Source: Saccharopolyspora_D taberi
GTDB lineage: Bacteria; Actinomycetota; Actinomycetes; Mycobacteriales; Pseudonocardiaceae
Reading direction: 5' to 3'
Length of the DNA stretch: 64,000 nucleotides
Assembly: GCF_039534165.1 (NCBI RefSeq)
Contig: NZ_BAAAUX010000019.1
Location: 372,001 to 436,000, forward strand
In this document: piece by piece, positions 44,110 through 53,381 of the stretch
How the letters are laid out: every line of letters starts with the position of its first letter
Position numbering within the stretch: position 1 is the stretch's first letter
The notes under the pieces: model-generated
What the model saw: only the letters and a program-made list of their open reading frames with translations
The model's database searches: none
What the model was told of the DNA's origin: nothing
Program-made: the position numbers and the translations under genes

Positions 44110-45769
44110 CGAGAACCTCAAGGTCTTCGGCATCGACCTCGGCACGACCTACTCGGCCATCGCCTACGTGGACGAGACCGGACGGCCCGCGGTGTGCCGG
44201 AACACCGACAGCCTGGAGACGACGCCATCGGTGGTGTTCTTCGAGAACGAGTCCAACGTCGTGGTCGGATCGGTCGCCAAGAACTCCGCGATCACCTATC
44301 CCGAGCAGGTCGTGTCGCTGATCAAGCGGGAGATGGGCGGAAAGGCCGTCTACGACTACCACGGCACCACCTACACCCCCGAGTCGATCTCGGCGCTGAT
44401 CCTCAAGCAGCTCGCCCAGGACGCGGCCTCGCACACCGGCGGCACCGCGCACCGGGCGGTCATCACGGTGCCCGCCTACTTCGGCATGCTGGAACGCACC
44501 GCCACCAAGAACGCCGGGAAGATCGCCGGGCTGGACGTGATCGGCATCGTGCCGGAGCCGGTGGCCGCCGCCCTGCACTACGAGGCGACCAGCGATGCCG
44601 AGGACAAGACGATCCTGGTCTACGACCTGGGCGGCGGAACGTTCGACACCACCGTGATCCAGGTGTCGTCCGAGGAGATCGTGGTGCTGTGCACCGACGG
44701 CGATGACCACCTCGGCGGCGCCGACTGGGACGCCCGGCTGCGGGACTACCTGCTTGAGCGGTTCACCGAGTCCGCCGGTGCCGACGCCGAGGACGACGAA
44801 GAGTTCATGCAGTCGCTGGCCACGACGGCGGAGGAGACGAAAAAGCAGCTCTCCCGCACCGAATCCCGTGCCGTCGCACTGCGCGGCGCGGGCAGCAGCG
44901 CCCGCATCGAGGTCACCCGCGAGCTGTTCGAGCAGGAGACCAGGGACCTGCTGGACAAGACGATCGAGATCGTCCGGCGCACGCTGAAAACCCTCGCCGA
45001 CAAGCAGCCCGGGACGACCATCGACGAGGTGCTGCTCGTCGGCGGCGCCACCAAGATGCCCGCCGTCGCCGAGCGCCTGCGCAGCGAGTTCGACTGGGAG
45101 CCGAAGCTGCACGACCCGGATCTGGCCGTGGCCAAGGGTGCCGCGCTCTACGCCCTGGGGCGCGTGGTGCACCGGGAGAAGGAGGAAGCGGAGAACGCCG
45201 GTGGCACCACCGCGGAGGTCAACACCCGGGTGGCCGAGGCGGTCGACTCGATGGCCAAGCGGACCGGGATCTCCTCGCGGACGTTGGAAACCCTGGCCGC
45301 GAAGCAGACCCGGAACGTGCTGCCGAAGGCGTTCGGGGTCAAGCTGGTCGACACCAGCGAGCCCGATTGGCAGCGCAAGCCGCAACGGCACTACATCCAC
45401 CACCTCGTGCACGCCAACGACCCGTTGCCGACCGAGGTGCGGAAGCTCGACGCCGCCACCGTCGAGGAAGGCCAGCAGGGCGTCGAGATCGAGCTGTTCG
45501 AGCAGTCCGGTGTCGTCGCCGGACCGGAGCTGGCCGAGAACAAGGCGCTCAACGAAGGCAAAGGGCTCATCGACGGTCTTCCGCCGCTGCCGGCCGGCTC
45601 CCCGGTGAACATCCGGATGACCGTCGACGCCGAAGGGCTGCTGGAGCTCAACGCCACCGAACCCAGCACTGGCAGATCGCTGGACATCAAGGTCCGGGTG
45701 AGCGTGCGCAGTGACGAGGAGGTCGCCGCGGCGACGGAGGTCGTCGCCGGGATCACGGTCTCCAGCTGA
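44102..45769 (+). CDS. Hsp70 (DnaK-like) chaperone ATPase, short C-terminus
   Basis: 555 residues. The actin-fold ATPase has VFGIDLGTTYSAIAYVDETG (phosphate 1), AVITVPAYFGMLERTATKNA, GIVPEPVAAALHYEA, ILVYDLGGGTFDTTVIQV (phosphate 2) and VLLVGGATKMPAVAERLRSE (adenosine). A roughly 60-residue insert (EVNTRVAEAVDSMAKRTGIS) precedes a beta-type substrate domain (NVLPKAFGVKLVDTS). The protein ends after the beta sandwich, without the helical lid of housekeeping DnaK (about 610-640 residues). It probably folds, holds or switches the other proteins of this operon. It overlaps neighbours on both sides. Confidence 0.93.
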   Translation: MPDENLKVFGIDLGTTYSAIAYVDETGRPAVCRNTDSLETTPSVVFFENESNVVVGSVAKNSAITYPEQVVSLIKREMGGKAVYDYHGTTYTPESISALILKQLAQDAASHTGGTAHRAVITVPAYFGMLERTATKNAGKIAGLDVIGIVPEPVAAALHYEATSDAEDKTILVYDLGGGTFDTTVIQVSSEEIVVLCTDGDDHLGGADWDARLRDYLLERFTESAGADAEDDEEFMQSLATTAEETKKQLSRTESRAVALRGAGSSARIEVTRELFEQETRDLLDKTIEIVRRTLKTLADKQPGTTIDEVLLVGGATKMPAVAERLRSEFDWEPKLHDPDLAVAKGAALYALGRVVHREKEEAENAGGTTAEVNTRVAEAVDSMAKRTGISSRTLETLAAKQTRNVLPKAFGVKLVDTSEPDWQRKPQRHYIHHLVHANDPLPTEVRKLDAATVEEGQQGVEIELFEQSGVVAGPELAENKALNEGKGLIDGLPPLPAGSPVNIRMTVDAEGLLELNATEPSTGRSLDIKVRVSVRSDEEVAAATEVVAGITVSS

Positions 45770-48120
45770 TGACGTTCGACCCGAAGGACTACGAGCAGAA
45801 GGTCGTCCGGCCGCTGCGGGGGCGCAGCGGCCGCCTGCCGGACGACCTGGTGGCGCGCTACGCGCTCCGGCTGGACTTCGCCGACGCCGACGTGGCCCAG
45901 CGGGTCGGCGAGATCCGTTCGCACTGGAACAAGAGCGCCCAGTCCACCGCGAAGTCGTCGTTCGTGCGCAGCGTGTACAAGGCGTTCCTGCGCGAGGACG
46001 AGGAGCTACGGCGCCGGCACGGCGACGACATGTTGCGGATCTCCTGGTGGCGCGACCACGACGCGGCGCGCACCGGCAGCCGCAACCAGCACGTCGACGA
46101 GCTGGTCACGATGCTGCGCACGGACTTCGGGGATCTCGGTCTGATCACCTCCCGGCAGCTCGAAACGATGCGGGAGACCTTCGGGCAGCTCGCGCCGGAG
46201 GAGGTGGACCAGGCGCTGGACATCGCCGGAGTCCGGCTGAGCACCCCGGTCGAGCTGCCCGGTACCAGCGGCCTGCGGGACACGCTGTACCGCCGGTTGA
46301 AGTCGCTGCTCACCGAGGCGGAGGTGGCCAGCATTCCCGAGCTGCTGCACGGAGAACTCACGAGCCTGCGGATCCTCACCTCGTTCGACAGCACCCCGAC
46401 TCGTCCCACCGGGCTATCCTCCGAGGCGGTGCGGCATGCGATCGACCGCGAGAACCGCCGTTCCGGCAACCGGGCCGCCCGCGAGGCGCTCGGTCTCCTC
46501 AACACCGCCGTCACCGCCGACGGCGTCGACCTCCGGACGCTCACGCTGTTCCACCTGCTCGACGACGTCCGCAGGCATCACGAGAACCGGGCGCCGGCAT
46601 CGGTGCTGTTGCGGCAGCTGCGGCTGACCAAGCTCGACGAGGACGAGGCCCGGCAGGCCGTGGCAAGCGTGCTGGACGAAACCGGCGGTAGCGGCCCCAG
46701 CGCGTCTCCCGGTCTGCCGAGGGTCACCGAGCTGCTTGAGGACGGTTGTCTCGTCGCAGCCGAGCAGGCGCTCACGGGCATCGTGGACACCGACGAAGCG
46801 CAGAAGGCCCGTGAACTGGTGGAGCGCCAGTCCGCCCGGTTACGGGAGCTTCGCGACGCCGCGCACCGAGCGCTGGCCGATGACGACGAGGAGCAGGCCC
46901 GTCACCACCTCCGGCAGGCCGCGGGGCTGGCCGCCGACGACGACGGGATCACCGCGGAGCTGCGCCGGATCCCGCTCCCACCGGTGCTGGAGGTCTCGGC
47001 GCACCCGGACGGGCTCGCCGTGCGGGTGTCGTGGCGCCCGCCGGCCAGTCACGAGGCGGGCACCCGCTACCGGCTTGTACGTCGCTCCGGCCGGATCCCC
47101 GTCGATCCCGAGGACGGTGCTGTCGTCAGCGAGGACACCGGGTCGGTGGTGCTGGACGACAGTGCCCCGGCCGGGATCGTCACCGGATACGCGGTTTTCG
47201 CCGCGGTCGAAGAAGGAGTCTGGTCCCGTCCGGCCGGAGCTGAGATCGAGATCCTGCCACCGGTTCACGACGTGCGCGTGAAGGTCGACGAGGGCGCGGT
47301 CCAGGCGAACTGGAAGGTCCACCCCGACACCATCGCCGTCGACGTGCTCCGCAGGGACGGCTCCGGCGACGCCTCGGTGGCGACCACTGGGACGACGTCG
47401 TTCCGGGACAGCGGTGCCGATCGCGGGAGCGGCAGCGCCTACCTGCTGACCGCCCGCTACCGCAGATCTGACGGCACCGACGGCGAATCGACCGCCGTGC
47501 GGGTCGAAAGCAGCACCAGCCGCCGGGCGCCGACACTGCCGCCGATGACCGGGCTGGAGTTCCGGCGTTTCGGCCCCGAGCTGGTGCTGTCCTGGACCTG
47601 GCCGGAGCGCGCCAGGGTCGCCGAGGTCGCGTGGACCGACGCGGATGGATCCGGCCACCGTCGCCTGACCAGACAGGAGTACCAGGCTTCCGGCGGCTGC
47701 CGGATCGAACCGGGCCGCGGGCTGGTCCGGGTGCGGGTCAGCGGTGTCGCCGAGGACGGCGCGGCGTGGTCGTCCCCGGTCGAGATCGACGTCCGCGACC
47801 TGCCCCCGCACATCGGCTACACCGTCCGGCGCCGATCGCTGCCACTGCTCGGCGGCACCGCGCGGGTCACGTTGACCGCGGACCAGCCGGTGCCGACGTG
47901 CGCGGTGCTGGTGGTCGTCGCGCGAGGCCGGGTCATGCCGGTCCGGCCGGGCGACGGACAGGTCGTCCACCGCCTGGAGCAGGAGTTCCGTCCGGGAGAG
48001 CCGGTCGAGGTCTCCGTCCGGCTGCCGAAGCTGCGCCGCCCGTACTGGCTGCGGTGCTTCACCGAGACCGCCGGGGTCCGGCTCGTCGATCCGCCCACGA
48101 CACAACTGAAAGCCACCTGA
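45769..48120 (+). CDS. Large Ig/FN3-fold protein of the GTPase operon
   Basis: 783 residues. The N-terminal 90 resemble a J-domain-like or SAP-like helical unit (FDPKDYEQKVVRPLRGRSGR, then WNKSAQSTAKSSFVRSVYKA). A helical, repeat-like middle (residues about 150-390) follows. From about 405, three or four beta-sandwich units with FN3 character appear (VLEVSAHPDGLAVRVSWRPP, VHDVRVKVDEGAVQANWKVH, TGLEFRRFGPELVLSWTWPE). No signal peptide, so it is cytoplasmic. Its place between Hsp70 and the GTPase suggests a scaffold or target-recognition role; no enzyme motif is seen. The start ATG shares one base with the Hsp70 stop (TGATG). Confidence 0.7.
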   Translation: MTFDPKDYEQKVVRPLRGRSGRLPDDLVARYALRLDFADADVAQRVGEIRSHWNKSAQSTAKSSFVRSVYKAFLREDEELRRRHGDDMLRISWWRDHDAARTGSRNQHVDELVTMLRTDFGDLGLITSRQLETMRETFGQLAPEEVDQALDIAGVRLSTPVELPGTSGLRDTLYRRLKSLLTEAEVASIPELLHGELTSLRILTSFDSTPTRPTGLSSEAVRHAIDRENRRSGNRAAREALGLLNTAVTADGVDLRTLTLFHLLDDVRRHHENRAPASVLLRQLRLTKLDEDEARQAVASVLDETGGSGPSASPGLPRVTELLEDGCLVAAEQALTGIVDTDEAQKARELVERQSARLRELRDAAHRALADDDEEQARHHLRQAAGLAADDDGITAELRRIPLPPVLEVSAHPDGLAVRVSWRPPASHEAGTRYRLVRRSGRIPVDPEDGAVVSEDTGSVVLDDSAPAGIVTGYAVFAAVEEGVWSRPAGAEIEILPPVHDVRVKVDEGAVQANWKVHPDTIAVDVLRRDGSGDASVATTGTTSFRDSGADRGSGSAYLLTARYRRSDGTDGESTAVRVESSTSRRAPTLPPMTGLEFRRFGPELVLSWTWPERARVAEVAWTDADGSGHRRLTRQEYQASGGCRIEPGRGLVRVRVSGVAEDGAAWSSPVEIDVRDLPPHIGYTVRRRSLPLLGGTARVTLTADQPVPTCAVLVVVARGRVMPVRPGDGQVVHRLEQEFRPGEPVEVSVRLPKLRRPYWLRCFTETAGVRLVDPPTTQLKAT

Positions 48121-49310
48121 TGCCCAGGATCGCCTGCCCCTACTGCTACAACCAGTTCCAGTCGGCCGATCTCCGCTACCAGTGCACCGGCCGGGCCGCG
48201 CCGGGGAGGGACCGCTGCGCCAAGAGCGTCGACGACGAGCGGCAGCGGCTGACCGGCTACTCCTCCCCGTCCTGGCCGACGTTCGCGCCGCCACCGTCGA
48301 GACTCCGGCTGCCGCAACGGAAAGCGGCCTGCCCGGACTGCGGCACGTCGACAGGCATCCGGGCCTGCCCGGTCTGCCGGACGCCGCTGCCCGCGAACTT
48401 CGCCGACAGCCGGAGCCCGCTGATCGGCATGGTCGGCGGAAAGAACTCCGGCAAGACCGTGTACACCACCGTGCTGGTGCACGAGCTGCGCCACCGCATC
48501 CGCCGCCGCTTCGACGCCGACATGTCCTTCGCCGGGGAGCAGGCGGGAGTGGAGACCGCGAGCTGGCTGGAACGCTACGAGCACGCGCTGTTCGACGACA
48601 GCGCGCTGTTCGAGTCCACCGCCAGCTCGGCGGACGGTATCCGGGTACCGCTGGTCCTGCAGTGGCGGCAACCGCGCCGTTCCCTCGGGCGCGAGGTGCA
48701 CAGCACCACCACGCTGTCGTTCTACGACGCGGCGGGCGAGGACATGACAACCCAGGACTTCGTCAACAGCCAGTCCTACCTCGGCGCGGCCGACGGGCTG
48801 ATCGTCCTGCTCGACCCGTTCCAGCTTCCCGGCACCAAGGATCGGATCACGGTTCCCGACGCCGGCCGGCGGGACACCGAACCGCCGCTGAGCGTGCTCG
48901 ACCGGATCACCGAACTGCTGCGCACCACCGGCGGAATCGGCGGCAAGCAGCGGATCCCGGTGCCCATCGCGGTCGTGTTCTCCAAGATCGACGCCTTCTA
49001 CGGAATGCTGGGCGAGGGGCACGCCCTGCTGCGCGAGCCTTCCCCCGGGCCCTACTACGACGAAGCATCGGGCCGGGACACCGACGAGCACCTGCGGTCC
49101 CTCCTCGCCGAGCTGGGAGCCGACGACATCGACGCGCATCTGCGCGCGCACTACAAGACGTTCCGCTACTTCGCGGTGTCCGCGCTGGGTGCCGAACCGG
49201 ACTACGACCGCAAGTTGATCGATCCCGGCGGGGTCCGGCCGTTCCGGGTGGACGAACCGCTGTTGTGGCTGCTCGGCCTGTTCAAGGTCATCGAACGGAG
49301 TGGACGATGA
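48120..49310 (+). CDS. Zinc-ribbon GTPase (double-GTPase system, type 1-like)
   Basis: 396 residues from ATG 48120 (TGATG overlap). Two zinc ribbons lie in the first 95 residues (CPYCYNQFQ, CPDCGTS, CPVCR). The P-loop is GMVGGKNSGKTVYTTVLVHE near 106, the switch II-like motif is FYDAAGEDMTTQ near 203 and the specificity motif is VVFSKIDAFYGML near 288. This arrangement fits the dynamin-distant GTPases found beside GAP1 proteins in actinobacterial conflict islands. It probably senses or relays a signal by GTP-driven assembly with the second GTPase of the operon. Confidence 0.8.
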   Translation: MPRIACPYCYNQFQSADLRYQCTGRAAPGRDRCAKSVDDERQRLTGYSSPSWPTFAPPPSRLRLPQRKAACPDCGTSTGIRACPVCRTPLPANFADSRSPLIGMVGGKNSGKTVYTTVLVHELRHRIRRRFDADMSFAGEQAGVETASWLERYEHALFDDSALFESTASSADGIRVPLVLQWRQPRRSLGREVHSTTTLSFYDAAGEDMTTQDFVNSQSYLGAADGLIVLLDPFQLPGTKDRITVPDAGRRDTEPPLSVLDRITELLRTTGGIGGKQRIPVPIAVVFSKIDAFYGMLGEGHALLREPSPGPYYDEASGRDTDEHLRSLLAELGADDIDAHLRAHYKTFRYFAVSALGAEPDYDRKLIDPGGVRPFRVDEPLLWLLGLFKVIERSGR

Positions 49311-51679
49311 GCTTCGAGTCGCTGTTCTACACGGACTGCCGCCAGGGTCAGGGACTGCGCGGTGGTGCGGGGTTCCAGTTCCAGGCGGTGTCCGCCGGAA
49401 CAAGCCACGAGATGATGACGCTGGTCCAGCGTTCGGCGCTGTACGAGGCTCCGCTGGGCTGGATGCGTGCGAAGCGTCCCGTTGCCGACTACCCGCCGTC
49501 GCTGACGCACGTCCACGACGGCGTGTACGCCACCGCTCGCGGGGTGTACCTCGGAACCGAAATGGGCGGCGTCCGGGAGGGCAACCAGTTCACCCACGCA
49601 GTGTGCACTGTGGACCCCCAGGCGTACGGGCCGATCCGTCCCGCTCAGCTCTGGGGGGCGCCGTGGTGGTCCGAGCAGCCCGCGGCCGGCACCCAGTGCG
49701 ATCCGGTGCCTGCCGAGCCGGAGCCGGGCCCGTGCGGGGTCGAGGCGGTGCGGGACTGGGTCCTGGGCAGGCCCGACGGCGAAAGCTGGCTGGTGGCCGT
49801 GAACTCCGCGCTGGAGCGGGTCCACCACCGGGATGCCCGGCGGCTCGTGTTCGTCGGCGCCGACGCCGACGAGATCGTGCGCTGGATCGCCGCCGGAACC
49901 CTGCTGCTGCCGCAGGAAACCGCGCTGCGCATCGGATTCCGCGTGTTCGCGACCAACCCGCAGTACAGCAGGCACGAGGTGCTCGCGCTGCATCCGGACT
50001 GGGCCGGACAGCTGGCCGACACCGCGCGGGACGACGGGTTCGTGGTGTTCAACCTCGAAACCGGGAGGCACTCACCTGTCGAACCGTCCGGGTCGGCGCA
50101 GCACTGGGTTCCCCGCTTCCTGCGCGCCGACCCGTTCGACGTGATCGACGCGGTGGAGCTGGCGCACCGGTTCGCCCGCGAGGGAAACCGCGACCGCCCC
50201 ACGACGGCCGATCGGCTGGTCAGCGGTGTGCTCACGTTCGGCGACCCGGTCGACAACCACGCACACGCGCTGGAGCTCGCCGACTGGCTGGTGTCGTCGT
50301 CCACGGCCGACGCGCTGGAACCCGTGGTCGAGGCGATCATGTCCGAGCGGCCTTCCGCTTCCGTGCTGCGCAAGCTCGCCGAAGCCGTCCGCACCGGCCC
50401 CGTGGAACTCGCCGTTCAGATCCGGCATGCGCTGCTCCGGGCCCAGCTCGACGAGATCGTGCGGGGCGCTCGGAACATCGACCTCGCGCCGCTGCCGCCG
50501 CTGCACCTGCCCCAGGCCGACCAGGATCGGGCGCTGACGCTGGTCGAAGCGGCGGTCGGCAGCATCCCGCCGGAACAGGTCGACCTGCTGTTGCAGCTCG
50601 CGGCAGGGTTCGGCCTCACGCCCCGGCTGGACCGGTTCGGCGCCGCCGCCGCACGGTTCGTCAGCTGGTGGGCGGACACGCCGGGCGCACCGATCAGCCC
50701 GATCCGCTGGTCGTGCGGGCCGCAGCTGATCGACCTGCTCCGCGACGAGTTCGCGTTCCGCCTGCGCGGCCCGCATGCCGAGCAGACCGCCACGATGATC
50801 CGTGAACACTGGTGGCCGCTTCTGCTGCCGACGGTCACCGATCCGTTCATGCGGCTGGACGCCATCGTCGCCGGCGCAGCGGTGGCCGCCGGCGGGCAGA
50901 ACCGCCAGGACGCCATCGGCGCCTTCCGCGCCGCGTTGCGGGAGTCCGGGCGCCCCGGCACAGCGGACACGGTGTGGGACGCGCTGTTTCAGCACTCCCG
51001 GCCTTCGGTGACCGAGATCGTGGAGTTCCTCTCGTCCGCCGAGATCTCGGATTCCTTGGCGCAGAAAGTCCTTGCCACGCTGAATGATTCCGTGGTGGAC
51101 GACCGCTATCTCGACGTCCTGCACGCACTCGGCGACCAGGTGCGGACAGAACCGTTGGTAGCACTGCGCAACGAGGACCGGGTGCTCCAGGACTGGATGC
51201 TCGCCGTGCAACGCAACCTCGACGCCGTGCCTCTGGACGACGTGTCGGCGAAGGTGCTGAACGCGCGAGCACCGGGTGTGGTGAACGTGCTGCTGGCCGC
51301 CGACCTGCCCAGGGGCAAAGAAGCTGTGACGCGAGGCGGAGAAGCGTTGCAGCGCATGCTCGTTCGCGAACTGGCCGTGGTCTGGAACAGCGACTCGCCC
51401 GACCAGCGCAAGGACAAGGCGGTCGGGCTCGCGTTCCTCATCGGCTGCTCCGACCCCGTGTCGGAGGCGATGCGAACGGAGTTCGACAAGGCGTTGGAGG
51501 CGTGGGCGACCCGGCACAAACAACCCGCGCACGTCCGGATCAGCCGGTTGCTCCGCGCCGAGGCCGCGAGCCACGCCGCCGAGTGGCACACGTGGCTTCA
51601 GGAACTCGGCAAGAACAAGGCCAGGAAGCCCTCCGCCGCGCGCCGCCTGTTCGGCCTGCGAAGAGAACGTGGTGAGTGA
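49307..51679 (+). CDS. GAP1-like GTPase-associated protein
   Basis: 790 residues from ATG 49307, overlapping the GTPase stop (ATGA). The N-terminus, SLFYTDCRQGQGLRGGAGFQ, with TSHEMMTLVQRSALYEAP and THVHDGVYATARGVYLGTE, matches the GAP1 N2-type beta domain. The middle and C-terminal 500 residues are all-helical, repeat-like (GAP1-M/C). No transmembrane segment is seen. By association such proteins are assumed to regulate or be moved by the paired GTPases; a GTPase-activating role has not been proven. The coding frame stays open for 1.1 kb upstream, but the overlap-type start fits the operon. Confidence 0.78.
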   Translation: MSFESLFYTDCRQGQGLRGGAGFQFQAVSAGTSHEMMTLVQRSALYEAPLGWMRAKRPVADYPPSLTHVHDGVYATARGVYLGTEMGGVREGNQFTHAVCTVDPQAYGPIRPAQLWGAPWWSEQPAAGTQCDPVPAEPEPGPCGVEAVRDWVLGRPDGESWLVAVNSALERVHHRDARRLVFVGADADEIVRWIAAGTLLLPQETALRIGFRVFATNPQYSRHEVLALHPDWAGQLADTARDDGFVVFNLETGRHSPVEPSGSAQHWVPRFLRADPFDVIDAVELAHRFAREGNRDRPTTADRLVSGVLTFGDPVDNHAHALELADWLVSSSTADALEPVVEAIMSERPSASVLRKLAEAVRTGPVELAVQIRHALLRAQLDEIVRGARNIDLAPLPPLHLPQADQDRALTLVEAAVGSIPPEQVDLLLQLAAGFGLTPRLDRFGAAAARFVSWWADTPGAPISPIRWSCGPQLIDLLRDEFAFRLRGPHAEQTATMIREHWWPLLLPTVTDPFMRLDAIVAGAAVAAGGQNRQDAIGAFRAALRESGRPGTADTVWDALFQHSRPSVTEIVEFLSSAEISDSLAQKVLATLNDSVVDDRYLDVLHALGDQVRTEPLVALRNEDRVLQDWMLAVQRNLDAVPLDDVSAKVLNARAPGVVNVLLAADLPRGKEAVTRGGEALQRMLVRELAVVWNSDSPDQRKDKAVGLAFLIGCSDPVSEAMRTEFDKALEAWATRHKQPAHVRISRLLRAEAASHAAEWHTWLQELGKNKARKPSAARRLFGLRRERGE

Positions 51680-53271
51680 TGCATCCTGTCGTCCTGCTCG
51701 TCGCTGTCGGGATGGGCTGCTTCGCGGCCTTCATCCTGCTTTACGTGGCGTTCTTCGCGGCGTCGCTCGGCTCCCTCGCCGGCATCGCATGGGCCTTCGT
51801 CATGGCCTGCATGACGCTCACCGGACGAACCCGCTGGCAGCCGGCGCTGGTAACGCCCCAGCACGTCGTCACCGGAACGGCGGGACTTCCCCGGTTGCGC
51901 GGTGACAAGCCCTACGGCCGGGACTGGGCCTGGCCCAATTACCTTGTCGCGCAATGGCGTTATGACTGGCTCGCGGTCTGGACCGCGTTGCGGCACACCG
52001 TCTCTTCCGGGTACCAGCGAATCCTCGACTGGCGGGTGGACTTCCAGAACAACGCGGTGCGGTGGGCGGTGCTGGCGGTGCCGTTCGCGGCCTGGACGGG
52101 CGTGACCGCCGGGCTGGCCATCGGCACCTTCATCGTGACGGTGGTCTGCGGTGTCGCACTGGTGATCGCCTGGGGCGGATGGGGCGCTGTGATCGGCGTG
52201 CTGCGCGCCTACGACGGCACCGTGCGCCGGATCCGCAAAGCAGACGCCGTCTGTCCCCATCCGCAGTGCTACTACAAGCAGAACGTGCCCGACTACAAGT
52301 GCTTCAACTGCGGTCGGGTACATCGGGACATCCGGCCCGGACTGCTGGGCGCGGTGTGGCGGCGCTGTGGCTGCGAAGCACGGCTTCCGACGACCGTGTT
52401 GCGCGCGGCCCGGAAGCTGACCGCGCTGTGCGAGCGCTGCGAGCGACCGTTGCGGACCGGGTCGGCCGCCGTGACCGGTGTCGCGCTGCCCGTGTTCGGC
52501 CCGGTTTCGGCGGGCAAGACCCGCCTGGTGTACGCGGGTCTGGTCAAGCTGCGCGACGAACTGGCCGCGGCAGGCGCCGCGCTGGAGTTCGACGACGAGT
52601 CGGGCAGGCAGGCGTTCGACGACGGTACCCGGCTCGTCACCGACGGCGGCAACACCGCGAAGACCCCGGCAGGCCAGCTTCCCGCCGCCATCACCGCCCG
52701 GGTCCGCCGGAAGCGCCGGGAGGCGCTGGTGAACCTGTTCGACGCGGCAGGCGAGTTCTTCGCGGACCGGGAGGACAACACCGAGCTGGAGTTCCTCGAC
52801 CACGCGCGCGGACTGGTGTTCGTGGTCGACCCGTTCTCCATCCCCTGGGTGCAGGACCAGCTCGGAGGTGCGAAGGACCCGCGGGTGGTCGCCGCCCAGC
52901 CGGCGTCGAAGGCCCCCGAGGACGTGTACCAGGTGACGGTGCGCAGGCTGAAGGACTACCAGGTCGCGCTGGACCGCCGAGCGCTGGCGATCGTCGTGGT
53001 CAAGGCGGACCTGCTCGGCGACCTGCCGTGGGCGCGGCAACTGCTGTCCGGCGCGGTCCGGGAGTGGCTGAACACCGCGGGACTGGACAACCTGGTGCTG
53101 GCCGCGCAACGCGACTTCGCGAAGACCCGCTTCTTCGTCACGTCGTCGGTCACCGGAATCCGTCCGGGCAGTGCCTTGTCGCCGGCCGAGCCGTTCCTGT
53201 GGTTGATACGACGAGGCGGGTTCTCGATCCCGCGCGGCCGGAACAGCAGATCAGTCGAGGAGAGCGCATGA
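51679..53271 (+). CDS. Membrane-anchored zinc-ribbon GTPase (double-GTPase system, type 2-like)
   Basis: 530 residues from ATG 51679 (TGATG); an in-frame GTG directly before it is the alternative. Hydrophobic segments lie at about residues 4-45 (AFILLYVAFFAASLGSLAGI) and 130-175 (AVLAVPFAAWTGVTAGLAIG). A zinc ribbon (CPHPQCYYKQ, then YKCFNCGRVH) follows at about 193-214, with more Cys pairs to 260. The P-loop is PVFGPVSAGKTRLVYAGLV near 274, switch II is LFDAAGEFFADRED near 355, and VVVKADLLGD follows as the NKxD equivalent. It ties the system to the cytoplasmic membrane. Confidence 0.8.
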   Translation: MHPVVLLVAVGMGCFAAFILLYVAFFAASLGSLAGIAWAFVMACMTLTGRTRWQPALVTPQHVVTGTAGLPRLRGDKPYGRDWAWPNYLVAQWRYDWLAVWTALRHTVSSGYQRILDWRVDFQNNAVRWAVLAVPFAAWTGVTAGLAIGTFIVTVVCGVALVIAWGGWGAVIGVLRAYDGTVRRIRKADAVCPHPQCYYKQNVPDYKCFNCGRVHRDIRPGLLGAVWRRCGCEARLPTTVLRAARKLTALCERCERPLRTGSAAVTGVALPVFGPVSAGKTRLVYAGLVKLRDELAAAGAALEFDDESGRQAFDDGTRLVTDGGNTAKTPAGQLPAAITARVRRKRREALVNLFDAAGEFFADREDNTELEFLDHARGLVFVVDPFSIPWVQDQLGGAKDPRVVAAQPASKAPEDVYQVTVRRLKDYQVALDRRALAIVVVKADLLGDLPWARQLLSGAVREWLNTAGLDNLVLAAQRDFAKTRFFVTSSVTGIRPGSALSPAEPFLWLIRRGGFSIPRGRNSRSVEESA

Positions 53272-53381
53272 ATCCCGAACCGCCGTTGGGCTACCGGGTG
53301 CACCGCTGGGTTCTGCTGGGAATCGTGGTCCTCACCGGCCTTTACGTGCTCTTCGGCCTGGTGTGGTCCTTCATCCCGTGA
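53268..53381 (+). CDS. 37-residue membrane micropeptide closing the GTPase operon
   Basis: ATG 53268 overlaps the GTPase stop (ATGA) and follows GAGGAGAG. After a short polar N-terminus (NPEPPLGYRVHR) one transmembrane helix, WVLLGIVVLTGLYVLFGLVW, fills the rest. Translational coupling continues the pattern of all earlier genes, which supports it as real. It could be a membrane partner of the type 2 GTPase or a small toxin or pore. Its end overlaps the RES-domain gene on the other strand by 11 bases. Confidence 0.6.
   Translation: MNPEPPLGYRVHRWVLLGIVVLTGLYVLFGLVWSFIP

Noticed and set aside
44021..45412. Long minus-strand frame opposite the first Hsp70
   Set aside because: Antisense shadow with His/Val/Gly-biased composition and no motif.
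48182..49306. Upstream extension of the GAP1-like frame through the GTPase gene
   Set aside because: Alternate-frame noise; the conserved GAP1 N-terminus and an ATGA overlap start at 49307.
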